From NCBI GenBank assembly GCA_944383165.1, contig CALWON010000006.1:1-60363 (forward strand): 60,363 bases of DNA. Direction: 5' to 3'. The notes under the pieces are model-generated. The model did no database searches, was not told the origin of the DNA, and saw only the letters and a program-made list of their open reading frames with translations. Shown in pieces: positions 32,807-42,429 of this stretch (positions are counted from its first letter, which is position 1; every line of letters begins with the position of its first letter). The position numbers and the translations under genes are program-made. This DNA is from an uncultured Oscillospiraceae bacterium. GTDB taxonomy: Bacteria > Bacillota > Clostridia > Oscillospirales > Oscillospiraceae.

Positions 32807-35557
32807 TTATTTGTGTTGCTTCTTTTTCAATGTTCCATGCTTTTTGGTGTTTTGATGTTGTGCTTTGAGCAAACGGTACCACTTCTCATCCCCATCTGCA
32901 ATGGCATCTAATACCTGTGCCAGTATACCAGGCTCAAAACACTCATGTCCTAATAAAATAACACCCCGTCTTTTGGCTGCCTCTACCTCTTGGCTGAGTA
33001 CCAACTCCCCTGTCCCATCATCCACTACATATTGATTGACAGATGGAGCTGCAAGCACTGGAATGGCGTGAATCCCAAACTCCTGTGCTAGCAGTGAAAT
33101 TTCATACAGGATATAGTTCAAGTGGTTACTTTGTGTCAACTGCCTGCGGGAAACCAGCTTGGCTGAGATAAACAGGGACACATCCCCTCTGATGCAAATC
33201 ACATCAATTTCATTTTGTGCCGAACTCCGGCTGCGGCTGTGGGAAAACTGGAATCCCATAGCTACATCATCAAAATGCCCTTCTAACAGTGCTGTATAAT
33301 AGAGATACCGCTCCAAAACAGTTCCGCTTTTCTGAAAACACTCTGCTATTTCACAGGATGCAAAAGAAAATGAAATCATCTGCCCATGTATCTTCACATG
33401 TTGAATCAACCCCTGTTTTGCCAACATGGACACAGTTTCTCTATACTCCTTTTTTGTCTCTCTGGTACAAACCAGCCCCTCCACCAGACAGGGATGTGCC
33501 CAGCTTTTGGAGTCTTTATATGCCTTTGCCACTGCACTGCAAAACTGGGTCCAGTCTGGTATTTTCCTAGCCACTTTCCAAAGATGTTGATAGACAGAGG
33601 CTAGCTCTGTCAAAGTGGCACTTTCACAGCTTACCAGTTGCGCCCCTGATACCAAAAACATATCCTGTATGCTGAGTGGTCGGTTACATGGGGTATAAGA
33701 CAACGCTCCTGCATGTTCAATATTCACAAATTGACCAGCCCGAACATAAAATACACCCAACTGTTTACTTTGATTCCATTTTAACACAGATGTAGTCAAA
33801 ATCGGGTCTGCACCTGTCACATCTATATAGTCTCCTGTTAGTCCCATCTGTTCCACTACTTCCCTGCACCCATCTTTGGAAAATTCTCTCATGTCGTGTA
33901 GAAAACAGCACTGGCAATGGGTCCTCTCCAGTTCTTTTTGTGCAACCTTTTTTCGATTTGCTGGCACCAAAATATGGCACCCTACCTGGGGTGGCGAGAG
34001 CTGTTGTGACAGGAAATAAAAAATATCATTCCATTCCGATGCAATTTGGTAGACCTCATCCCGATTGTTTGCCACTGCCAAAAAATGCACCTGAGCTGGC
34101 TCCAAATGCCACACAGCATAGAGATTATCCCATGCCCTGTCTGTCCATAGTTTTATCACCGTAACAGGTGCATATCTTGTTAAAATAAATGGAATCATCC
34201 GGATGGAACTGCGGTTATGTTCTTTATAATCATTTTTTGCCACATACTCCAAAAGTGGCACCATTTTTTCCCGAAGCTGTTCCATTCTGCATTGCGCTGT
34301 TTCCATTCTCTCTTGGGTTCTTTTCATCAGCTCCCACAGGTTCTGCCACAGTTTTTGATAGAGGGAAATGGCACTCATCTTTCCTTGCCAAAGCTGTTGT
34401 ACACCCAGCCGAAGCTGATTGGCTAATTGATACAGTGCAGTATTCCGTTCAAAACATCTCTGTATGGTGTACAACAGTGCTTCTATTTCCTTTTTCTGTG
34501 CTGCTGCAAGCTGCCCACATTTTACATGGACAGCCAATGATTGACAGTCACACAAATCCAGTTCCATTCTTGGTTTATCTGGATGCTCCCAGTCTTCCTC
34601 TGTCAAGTGGCTGTTTGCACTACATGGCAACAAAAAGCAGTGTTTTTTTCTCTTTTTGTCTCGGTTGGTCACCGTGGTAGACTGATAGATTTCATCTAGG
34701 GAATCAAATGGTGTGTACCCATCCAATACTTTGCCCAGCACCCAACGATTGTGTTCCTGACAAGCCAATTCCTCGATTAGCTCAGGTTTGCGCTTGATTC
34801 GATTGGAAAATTCCTGTGCTGCCTGATAGAGATTTGGGTTGTGGATATGGCAATACCCCAATGTTTGCAGGAGGTAGACAGCTGCCTCCATATTTGCTTC
34901 CGCATGATAGGGGTCTTCCATCATATGGGATTGCTCCTGTGCCGTGGTGGCAGTCCTCATGTTTCTCTGATAGACATAGAACAAATTGGATGCAAGACGG
35001 CGAAGGAGGGCATGATACTCCTGTTGTTTTTCCACAGACAGTTCTTTCTTCGTTTCTCCATGTGTTTCTATTTGAATCTGCCCTGTTGTTTGTATCATGG
35101 CAAAAAAACAGGGCATTTTTTCTTGCTCCATTTTCTCTGTCGGCTTACATACCTCCTCCATCCCCTCCTCCACAATGATATAACTTCTCTCCTTGAGCCA
35201 ATGTATTCCCTGTTGTGGGCTGCCATTTTGGATGGATTGAATGTGTAATTGGCACATAGGTGACTTAGGTTTTGTCAGGATTTTCCTCTCACACTGTACC
35301 TGTACAAAGTCACCCAAGGCAGGAGCCATATCCAGCAATCGGCTCAGAAAATGTTTGCCGCACTCCGTCAACACCAACACATCAGGGTGATATCTCTGGA
35401 TCTGTGGAAACAACTTTTTCAGAATCAGCAGCAAGCATTCTTCTGAACCTGCCAGTAAAACGGGTAATATGGTGTCTCCATTTTCTTTCTCTCTGATATA
35501 TCGCTCTGGAGCGTATTCAAGCAGCATATAAAGGATTCTTTGAGCAAGTTGTTCCAC
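32807..35557 (-). CDS. multidomain CARF-like/PD-(D/E)XK nuclease (DUF1887/Card1-like) with RyR-like and Rossmann-like segments
   Basis: 916 residues from a GTG at 35557 (AAGGGGTGAGG upstream; the longer frame to 35695 passes through the promoter). Segments, read by eye: 28-80 a Rossmann-like TILPVLLAGSEECLLLILKK with LVLTEC; 258-330 RyR-like (ELIEELACQEHNRWVLGKVL, DGYTP); 370-440 helical; 455-640 CARF-like, with a VTGADPILTT loop where Card1-type proteins have a TGGTK-like loop; 700-735 winged-helix-like; 745-840 nuclease with NEIDVICI (Asp785) and LFISAK (Lys800). The usual ExK Glu is Ser798. Card1/Can2 proteins are nucleases switched on by cyclic oligoadenylate. No CRISPR or cyclase gene is nearby. 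Domain calls are from memory and need a profile search. Confidence 0.62.
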   Translation of the reverse strand: MEQLAQRILYMLLEYAPERYIREKENGDTILPVLLAGSEECLLLILKKLFPQIQRYHPDVLVLTECGKHFLSRLLDMAPALGDFVQVQCERKILTKPKSPMCQLHIQSIQNGSPQQGIHWLKERSYIIVEEGMEEVCKPTEKMEQEKMPCFFAMIQTTGQIQIETHGETKKELSVEKQQEYHALLRRLASNLFYVYQRNMRTATTAQEQSHMMEDPYHAEANMEAAVYLLQTLGYCHIHNPNLYQAAQEFSNRIKRKPELIEELACQEHNRWVLGKVLDGYTPFDSLDEIYQSTTVTNRDKKRKKHCFLLPCSANSHLTEEDWEHPDKPRMELDLCDCQSLAVHVKCGQLAAAQKKEIEALLYTIQRCFERNTALYQLANQLRLGVQQLWQGKMSAISLYQKLWQNLWELMKRTQERMETAQCRMEQLREKMVPLLEYVAKNDYKEHNRSSIRMIPFILTRYAPVTVIKLWTDRAWDNLYAVWHLEPAQVHFLAVANNRDEVYQIASEWNDIFYFLSQQLSPPQVGCHILVPANRKKVAQKELERTHCQCCFLHDMREFSKDGCREVVEQMGLTGDYIDVTGADPILTTSVLKWNQSKQLGVFYVRAGQFVNIEHAGALSYTPCNRPLSIQDMFLVSGAQLVSCESATLTELASVYQHLWKVARKIPDWTQFCSAVAKAYKDSKSWAHPCLVEGLVCTRETKKEYRETVSMLAKQGLIQHVKIHGQMISFSFASCEIAECFQKSGTVLERYLYYTALLEGHFDDVAMGFQFSHSRSRSSAQNEIDVICIRGDVSLFISAKLVSRRQLTQSNHLNYILYEISLLAQEFGIHAIPVLAAPSVNQYVVDDGTGELVLSQEVEAAKRRGVILLGHECFEPGILAQVLDAIADGDEKWYRLLKAQHQNTKKHGTLKKKQHK

Positions 35558-35585
35558 TGTCCTCACCCCTTCTGATTTTGATTGA

Positions 35586-35614
35586 AGTATATCACGCACA
35601 ACAATGTATGTCAA
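35586..35614 (-). promoter_or_regulatory. promoter of the CARF-like nuclease gene
   Basis: On the minus strand TTGACA (35614-35609) and TATACT (35591-35586) are spaced exactly 17 bases, with the start codon 29 bases further. It is a near-consensus housekeeping promoter, so the gene is probably expressed constitutively and alone. Confidence 0.8.
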
Positions 35615-35706
35615 TTTGATATAATAAAACACGAAAATAAAATAAATTTTTTGTTTGTTCTGTATAAAACATGGGATGTGGTATTGTGATACCACATCCC
35701 ATACAT

Positions 35707-37065
35707 TTAGTTTCGCACTGTCAGCAATGGCTCATTGTTTTCCACATTGACATTCTGGTCTCTCTGGCTGTTTCTCCACCATGCTGCATATTGCAGTCCT
35801 TCTGGGTCACACACTGCCACCTGGATACTTGGGTCTGTATAGATATCTTCATATCGACACAACATCAGTTTTTCCCCATTGTAGATGACATCCTGCCAAT
35901 AGTAGGTTTCCAGTCCTGTTTCATTGATATCGCAGTCAATGGTTTTATAAAATTGCCCATCTGTTCCCAGCTCCCACACCTGAACAAACTGGGCGGAAAG
36001 GACCTCTTTTTCCCCCTCTGTTCTGGTCTGGTCACAAATCCGAACAAAATAGTCATTTTTGACATACAAATTTTCACTGCCCTGCTGATATTTTTCATCC
36101 AAAGAAATGGTCTGTATGGGCTGCATGGTGGCTATATCCAAAACAGTAATCTGATCCCCAAAGCCACTTCCAGACTGGAGCAGCAGTTTTCTGCCGGAAT
36201 CTGTGAAAAACATCGTTCTCCCTTTTTCCACTTGGTACAACAATTGAATATGTTCTGTGTCAATTCTCTGTACCCCGTCTCCTACATCAATGATTGGTAA
36301 ATCATACAATCCATGTTTTGGTACACTCATTAAGGGATTTCCTTTTTCATCTTCCCCACTGTATAGCATATACCAGCCACCATCCTGACTGGGCAATGTG
36401 ATGCAGTTCAGAAATGGTGCATTATAAATTTCATAGGATACATCATAAATCTCACCATTTGCGCCTTTCCCAACGGAAATTCTCACTTGCTGCTCTCCCA
36501 CTGGAATTTGAAAAAACTGGTCTGCTTCCGGCCACTCTGTATACCAAAATGGTTCATTTTTATTTGGAGACCAGGAAATGCTATCCAATCCCACAGAAAA
36601 ATAATCCATATATTGGGCAAGGGGCAAAGTTTCTGTGTGTTCCAGTTCTCCGGCTTGGGTACGGCTTGCTACCTCCTCAATGGCTTTTGCCAAAAATGCA
36701 AGTTCTGTATGTTGTTCTATTTTCTCCAATCCACCGCTGCTGGACATACCCACATTACTTCGCAGATATAAATTCAAATATGGTTCGATTGGGTTACGAT
36801 ATCGTGTATTTCGACTAGTAAATGAGAAATCTGTATTCCATGTGGGGTTTTCTCCCAATGTCAGAACCGTATCCCAATGTAAATGCCCATCTGCTGTGGT
36901 TAAGCTGCGGATGGAAAAATTTTGTGCTGCACTGCTGTCGCCAAACTTCACTTCCTCTGTATAGGAAATCTCTGTTTCTGTGTGATTGACCCACATGGCA
37001 CCCCCAGTCAGAATCAAAATACTGATGAAAACCAAGGTCAACAAAAGAGATAAGGTCTTTTTCAC
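35707..37065 (-). CDS. exported or membrane-anchored protein of the GntR/ABC operon, unknown family
   Basis: 452 residues from a GTG (GGAGAGGAGGAG upstream, overlapping the ABC ATPase end). One N-terminal hydrophobic helix (LSLLLTLVFISILILTGGAM) then a large extracytoplasmic part. Short repeated beta-strand patterns (ITVLDIATMQPIQTISLDEK; VWELGTDGQFYKTIDCD) suggest a beta-propeller-like fold. I do not recognise the family. As last gene of the operon it may be an accessory binding or sensing subunit of the transporter. Confidence 0.6.
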   Translation of the reverse strand: MKKTLSLLLTLVFISILILTGGAMWVNHTETEISYTEEVKFGDSSAAQNFSIRSLTTADGHLHWDTVLTLGENPTWNTDFSFTSRNTRYRNPIEPYLNLYLRSNVGMSSSGGLEKIEQHTELAFLAKAIEEVASRTQAGELEHTETLPLAQYMDYFSVGLDSISWSPNKNEPFWYTEWPEADQFFQIPVGEQQVRISVGKGANGEIYDVSYEIYNAPFLNCITLPSQDGGWYMLYSGEDEKGNPLMSVPKHGLYDLPIIDVGDGVQRIDTEHIQLLYQVEKGRTMFFTDSGRKLLLQSGSGFGDQITVLDIATMQPIQTISLDEKYQQGSENLYVKNDYFVRICDQTRTEGEKEVLSAQFVQVWELGTDGQFYKTIDCDINETGLETYYWQDVIYNGEKLMLCRYEDIYTDPSIQVAVCDPEGLQYAAWWRNSQRDQNVNVENNEPLLTVRN

Positions 37066-37068
37066 AGG

Positions 37069-37803
37069 TCACTCCTCCTCTCCTGTCAGCTCCTTCAATG
37101 CCTTACTCACTCGGTCTGCCTGATAGTGATAGGTCTGTTTCACATAGTCCAACACATTTAAGCCCTGCTCATCCAGTTCTAAGGTGGACACATCCCCCAG
37201 AATACTGCCCTGATGGAGTAATACTGCCCGACTGATAAACTCACTGACTTCCTCCAACAGATGAGTAGACAGCAATACGGTTTCTGTTGGCTCCAATATG
37301 CCCAGCAGCACCTTGTAGAAATCTTCCCGATTGAACACGTCATTTCCTGCAAATGGTTCATCCATCAAAATATAGTCCGCTCCCTGACTGAGCGCCAGAA
37401 TCACCTCAAACTGGTTTTTCTGCCCGGTGGAAAACCGCCCTACCATCTGTCTCATGGGTAGCTGGAAAAAGTCCATCAAAGCATCAAACCGCTTGTTCCG
37501 AAAGGTTGGAAACTGTCCCTGATAAAATTCTTTGTGTGCCTGTGGGGTCAAATTGGGAAAAAAGGAGTGCTCACATGTGGCAAAACTGAACTTTTCTATA
37601 TTTTTGTAGGTGATTGGTTGCCCATCCAGTAAAATCTCTCCCTGATAGGGCAAAAAATTTAAGATACATTTCATCAATGTGGTTTTCCCTGCCCCATTTT
37701 CTCCAAACAGTCCCACAATTTCCCCTTGATGCAAGGTGAGATTGATTTCTTTCAATGCTGTTTTCTTCCAATACTGTTTCGTCACCTGTTTTAATTCCAA
37801 CAT
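37069..37803 (-). CDS. ABC transporter ATPase (YtrB-like)
   Basis: 244 residues from the ATG of MLELKQVTKQYWKK (37803; AAGGAGGG upstream). Walker A GLFGENGAGKTTLMKC, Q-loop region ATCEHSFFPNLTP, signature variant FSTGQKNQFEVILALS, Walker B ADYILMDEPFAGND, and LLSTHLLEEV switch His. A single NBD with two small membrane proteins fits a YtrBC-type exporter. A C-terminal extension of about 40 residues carries no motif. The signature reads STGQK instead of LSGGQ, common in this subfamily. Confidence 0.9.
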   Translation of the reverse strand: MLELKQVTKQYWKKTALKEINLTLHQGEIVGLFGENGAGKTTLMKCILNFLPYQGEILLDGQPITYKNIEKFSFATCEHSFFPNLTPQAHKEFYQGQFPTFRNKRFDALMDFFQLPMRQMVGRFSTGQKNQFEVILALSQGADYILMDEPFAGNDVFNREDFYKVLLGILEPTETVLLSTHLLEEVSEFISRAVLLHQGSILGDVSTLELDEQGLNVLDYVKQTYHYQADRVSKALKELTGEEE

Positions 37804-37816
37804 GGAAAATCCCTCC

Positions 37817-38308
37817 TTACCAAATACTCCAAAGTGCAGTCCATGATACTGGTGGCAGATTGGTAGACGGCGTTCCAAGCCAGTAGATGAGAAAATCTAT
37901 CTGCCACAACAGAAAGCCCTCTACCAAAAAGAGAATCATTCCAAACACGGGAAGGGAAAGACATCGTCTTGGATACTCATATGGGTTAGGAAGTCGACGC
38001 ATCAGATAGACACTTTTGCTTTCTCTGTGGTGCATCTGCCAATAGTACCACCCCAATACCACCATGGCAAGTGCTGCCATCCAACAACCATACAATCCAC
38101 GCCCCAACAGCACTTGAAATGGTTCTATGATTCTGTCTGTGAGCTCTCGAACTCCTCCCCGAACGGTATACAGTGCTTCCCTTGCTGATAGATAACGGAA
38201 GAGATAGTCACAATTCACAACAAGTCCAGCCACCAGCCCAAGCAGAATCGCCCGTTTTGCCCATCTTGGGTCAGCTCCTACTGGAATCCATCTTGCAATC
38301 CCATTCAT
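37817..38308 (-). CDS. integral membrane protein of the GntR/ABC operon
   Basis: 163 residues with three or four helices (ILLGLVAGLVVNCDYLF; GCWMAALAMVVLGWYYW; SLPVFGMILFLVEGFLLWQI). Likely a permease subunit or half. Starts 4 bases inside the end of the preceding membrane gene (ATGA overlap). Family not recognised beyond its context. Confidence 0.65.
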   Translation of the reverse strand: MNGIARWIPVGADPRWAKRAILLGLVAGLVVNCDYLFRYLSAREALYTVRGGVRELTDRIIEPFQVLLGRGLYGCWMAALAMVVLGWYYWQMHHRESKSVYLMRRLPNPYEYPRRCLSLPVFGMILFLVEGFLLWQIDFLIYWLGTPSTNLPPVSWTALWSIW

Positions 38309-39015
38309 GTTTTCCCCTCCCCTCTCATTTCGGTCAGTTTTGCTGTCATCATAAAGACCAGACAGAACGCCAAGCCACTTAACGCCTTTCCTAGTACATC
38401 GCTTCCGATACTGCCAAACTCAAATCCAGTACACAGTGCCACAATCAAAATTCCAATGGGACGTTTACCATACCAAACGGACACAGCCCCCAAACCAGAA
38501 CCAATTCCCAGACAGAGGTAAAGCACCACAGTAGACACCAGACTGACTGTATCTGCCAATGGCATCAGACGATGGAAATAATAACTGAAATAGCTGGCTA
38601 TCAATACCGTCTGGGTATGTATCATTTCTATGGCTGCCATATGCTGATAACCGACACAAACCAGCAATACCACCAATAACTGCACAGCCCAGCACAACAG
38701 CATCACCAACACACCATACAACACAAACCACCATTTTATGGTCCACTTTGGCACCGGCAACCGCTCCATAGTGTAATAAATCCCAGAACCACTGCACAAA
38801 TAGGTCACAGTGGCTACCACCCCCGTCAATGCAATGCCACCTGCCCAGCGAAAAAAACGACCATCCAACAGTGTTTCTAAGTCGATTGCTGAATCTGCTC
38901 TCAAAGTTCCATAGGCAACCCCCAACTGTATCACTGCCATGACACCCAATATCATAACCACCCACTGCAATGAATGGCGGGCATGTAAATAGAGTAATGA
39001 AATCTGTCGTTTCAT
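38305..39015 (-). CDS. ABC transporter membrane subunit
   Basis: 236 residues with about six helices (WVVMILGVMAVIQLGVAYG; WAGGIALTGVVATVTYLC; WFVLYGVLVMLLCWAVQLL; VSLVSTVVLYLCLGIGSGL and others). Length and topology fit an ABC-2-like permease. AAGGAGGAAG precedes the ATG, overlapping the end of the GntR gene. Together with the next gene it probably forms the transport channel. Confidence 0.7.
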   Translation of the reverse strand: MKRQISLLYLHARHSLQWVVMILGVMAVIQLGVAYGTLRADSAIDLETLLDGRFFRWAGGIALTGVVATVTYLCSGSGIYYTMERLPVPKWTIKWWFVLYGVLVMLLCWAVQLLVVLLVCVGYQHMAAIEMIHTQTVLIASYFSYYFHRLMPLADTVSLVSTVVLYLCLGIGSGLGAVSVWYGKRPIGILIVALCTGFEFGSIGSDVLGKALSGLAFCLVFMMTAKLTEMRGEGKT

Positions 39016-39016
39016 C

Positions 39017-39397
39017 TCAAACTTCCTCCTTCCATAGTCGTTCTACCAGTCCTACCACCTGTGTACAACTCAAACCCATTGCCTGCATTTGTTTGATAAA
39101 CTGTCTGGCATGGGTATCTGGCAACTGTTGCTCCAAACGCTGTACCTGCTCTCTGGTCACTGACACAAAACTTTTTGCCCCTACATGAGACACAATCAAC
39201 CCCTCCTCCTCCAATATACGAAATGCTTTTTGTATGGTGTTGGGATTGACACCCAACAGGGCTGATAAGGTACGTCTGGATGGCAACTCCTCTCCATCCT
39301 GCACTGTTCCGGCTGCAATTCCCATTTTTAAATGGTGGATAATTTGCAAATAAATGGGACTGCCTTCCTCCAACTTCATATCTTCAAAGGAAACCAT
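39017..39397 (-). CDS. GntR-family regulator, YtrA subfamily
   Basis: 126 residues: short GntR protein with the winged helix SPIYLQIIHHLKMGIAAGTV and LPSRRTLSALLGVNPNTIQK, then EEEGLIVSHVG and a short helical tail, the YtrA layout (no sugar-binding domain). YtrA repressors control adjacent ABC transporters in response to cell-envelope stress. GGAGGTGC precedes the ATG. Two matching operators lie just upstream. Confidence 0.9.
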   Translation of the reverse strand: MVSFEDMKLEEGSPIYLQIIHHLKMGIAAGTVQDGEELPSRRTLSALLGVNPNTIQKAFRILEEEGLIVSHVGAKSFVSVTREQVQRLEQQLPDTHARQFIKQMQAMGLSCTQVVGLVERLWKEEV

Positions 39398-39417
39398 AAA
39401 GCACCTCCTCCCGTCTT

Positions 39418-39480
39418 AGTGTATTATAAGAATAATACACTTTCTAACTGTATTATATCAATAGTACACTTCACTGTCAA
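39418..39480 (-). promoter_or_regulatory. promoter and double YtrA-type operator
   Basis: On the minus strand TTGACA (39480-39475) and TATAAT (39457-39452) are spaced 17 bases, a perfect consensus. One dyad, AGTGTA..TACAGT (39447-39470), covers the spacer and -10; a second, AGTGTATTAT-AAGA-ATAATACACT (39418-39441), follows. The AGTGTA/TACACT half-sites fit the YtrA motif, so the regulator most likely represses its own operon. Confidence 0.82.
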
Positions 39481-39487
39481 GAAAAAA

Positions 39488-39518
39488 GAAAGCCTCTGAA
39501 TCACCTTCAGAGACTTTC
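39488..39518 (-). terminator. hairpin upstream of the GntR operon, behind its own promoter start
   Basis: GAAAGtCTCTGAA pairs with TTCAGAGGCTTTC; on the minus strand TTTTTTCTTG follows. It cannot serve the metallophosphoesterase gene, which ends at 39524 and is read leftwards towards it, unless it is that gene's terminator: its stop codon lies 5 bases upstream of the stem, so this is the likely role. Confidence 0.75.
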
Positions 39519-39523
39519 TGTTC

Positions 39524-40369
39524 TTATTCACAACGAAGTTCCACCACCACCAACTCTGGACGGTTGTTAACACGCAAAGGAAACAGACTGTTTCCCAGAC
39601 CTCGGCTCACTACCATAGTGGTGTCTTTCTGCTGGAACAGACCAGCATCATAAGTGGGAAGCACACCTTGACCGGGAGCATACAGCCCACCCACAACGGG
39701 AAGCCGCATTTGCCCGCCGTGGGCATGACCACAAAATACCAAATCTACTCCCTGTTCTGCATAAACGTCAAAATATTCTGGTCGATGTGCCAAAAGAATG
39801 GTATATCCATCTGGTGGCAACGCCTTTGCGAGTAATTTTTGCACAACTTCCGGTTTTACTTCCTGTGCATAGAATTTAGGGTCAAAAATACCTGCAATCT
39901 GAATATATTGCCCATCCTTTTCAATAGATAACCACTCATTCGCCAGTATTTGTACACCCAATTCCTCAAGACCCTCTCGCAGCTCTGGAACGGCATCAAT
40001 TCTGGACTCGTGGTTTCCTGCTACATAGTAACATGGGGCAATTTCCACTGCACAGGCAGCAAACGCAAGGGCAACTTCCAAATTGGTGCGACGGGAATCA
40101 ATCAGATCTCCTGTGATCACAATACTATCCGGTTTTGCTTCCTGTATTTTTTTCAGTAATGTCTGATTATCTTTCCCAAATGCTGTATTATGGAGGTCAG
40201 ATACCTGAACAATACGATAATGTTCAAATGCTTCTGGCAACTTTGAAGATGTTAGTGTGTAATTGGTCACTGTAATGGCACAATTCCCCCAGAGCAGTGC
40301 AGCAGTTAAGGCAGTTGTTGCAATGCCTGCCCCTATGATTGCATATTTTTTATGATTCTGTTGTTTCAT
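39524..40369 (-). CDS. YkuE-like metallophosphoesterase
   Basis: 281 residues from ATG 40369 (GTGAGGA about 7 bases upstream; ATG 40375 abuts that site). One N-terminal hydrophobic helix (ITTALTAALLW region), then a calcineurin-like fold: VQVSDLHNTAFG, VITGDLID, YVAGNHESR, LLAHRPEYF, VFCGHAHGGQMRLP. All metal ligands are present. YkuE-type enzymes are membrane-associated and dimetal-dependent; the physiological substrate is unclear. Monocistronic. Confidence 0.9.
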   Translation of the reverse strand: MKQQNHKKYAIIGAGIATTALTAALLWGNCAITVTNYTLTSSKLPEAFEHYRIVQVSDLHNTAFGKDNQTLLKKIQEAKPDSIVITGDLIDSRRTNLEVALAFAACAVEIAPCYYVAGNHESRIDAVPELREGLEELGVQILANEWLSIEKDGQYIQIAGIFDPKFYAQEVKPEVVQKLLAKALPPDGYTILLAHRPEYFDVYAEQGVDLVFCGHAHGGQMRLPVVGGLYAPGQGVLPTYDAGLFQQKDTTMVVSRGLGNSLFPLRVNNRPELVVVELRCE

Positions 40370-40548
40370 CTGCATTCCTCACTTTCTACAGGCTGTCGCT
40401 TTACCATCCTATTACAATAATACTGTTTCTATGATACTACAGATTATTTTGTTTGATTGTCATATGCTGTCTGATGAATATGATAGAATCCACCAACTGA
40501 TTGTCATTATAATATTGCCATTGATAAAAAGCAACTTTGAAAATAGGA

Positions 40549-40595
40549 AAACCACAGAAAGGCTCCCTTGTCATATGGAACCATTCCTGTGGTTT
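40549..40595 (-). terminator. terminator of the ATP synthase operon
   Basis: AAACCACAG and CTGTGGTTT pair around a long loop just after atpC; CCTATTTTC follows on the minus strand. Confidence 0.6.
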
Positions 40596-40618
40596 TGATA
40601 CAAACAATCTTGTACCAT

Positions 40619-41023
40619 CTATTTTCTTGTTTTCAGTCTTGCCATTGCCCGTGCTAATGCCGCTTTGGAATGGTAGTATTCATGAATGCTCTGCTTTTGT
40701 CTCAACCGTTCCTCAGCCCGCTTTTTTGCCTCCTGTGCACGGTTAAAGTCAATTTCCTCCGGTCGCTCTGCGGTACTCACCAATAAGATTGCACAATCTG
40801 GTTTAATTTCTGCAAATCCTGCTCCTACTACCACATGTTCCCATTCCTCGTCTACCTGATAGTAGAGCTGTCCAGGCTCAATGGCTGTAACAACTGGCTC
40901 ATGATTGGCATAGACTCCCATCTGCCCGTCCACTGCTGGCAAAATCAGGGCTTTGGCAGGTCCTGTGTAAAACTGTTTTGTGGGTGTGATAATTTCCAGA
41001 CAAAAGTGTTTTGGATTGTCCAT
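40619..41023 (-). CDS. atpC: ATP synthase epsilon subunit
   Basis: 134 residues from the ATG of MDNPKHFCLEIITPTKQFYT. LPAVDGQMGVYANHEPVVTA and ELYYQVD-like strand patterns form the beta-sandwich; the C-terminal two helices (FNRAQEAKKRAEERLRQKQS) are regulatory. The start lies 1 base after the atpD stop; a longer frame into atpD is a shadow. Last gene of the operon. Confidence 0.94.
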   Translation of the reverse strand: MDNPKHFCLEIITPTKQFYTGPAKALILPAVDGQMGVYANHEPVVTAIEPGQLYYQVDEEWEHVVVGAGFAEIKPDCAILLVSTAERPEEIDFNRAQEAKKRAEERLRQKQSIHEYYHSKAALARAMARLKTRK

Positions 41024-41024
41024 T

Positions 41025-42416
<1,392 letters not shown>

Positions 42417-42429
42417 CTAGATCCCTCCT

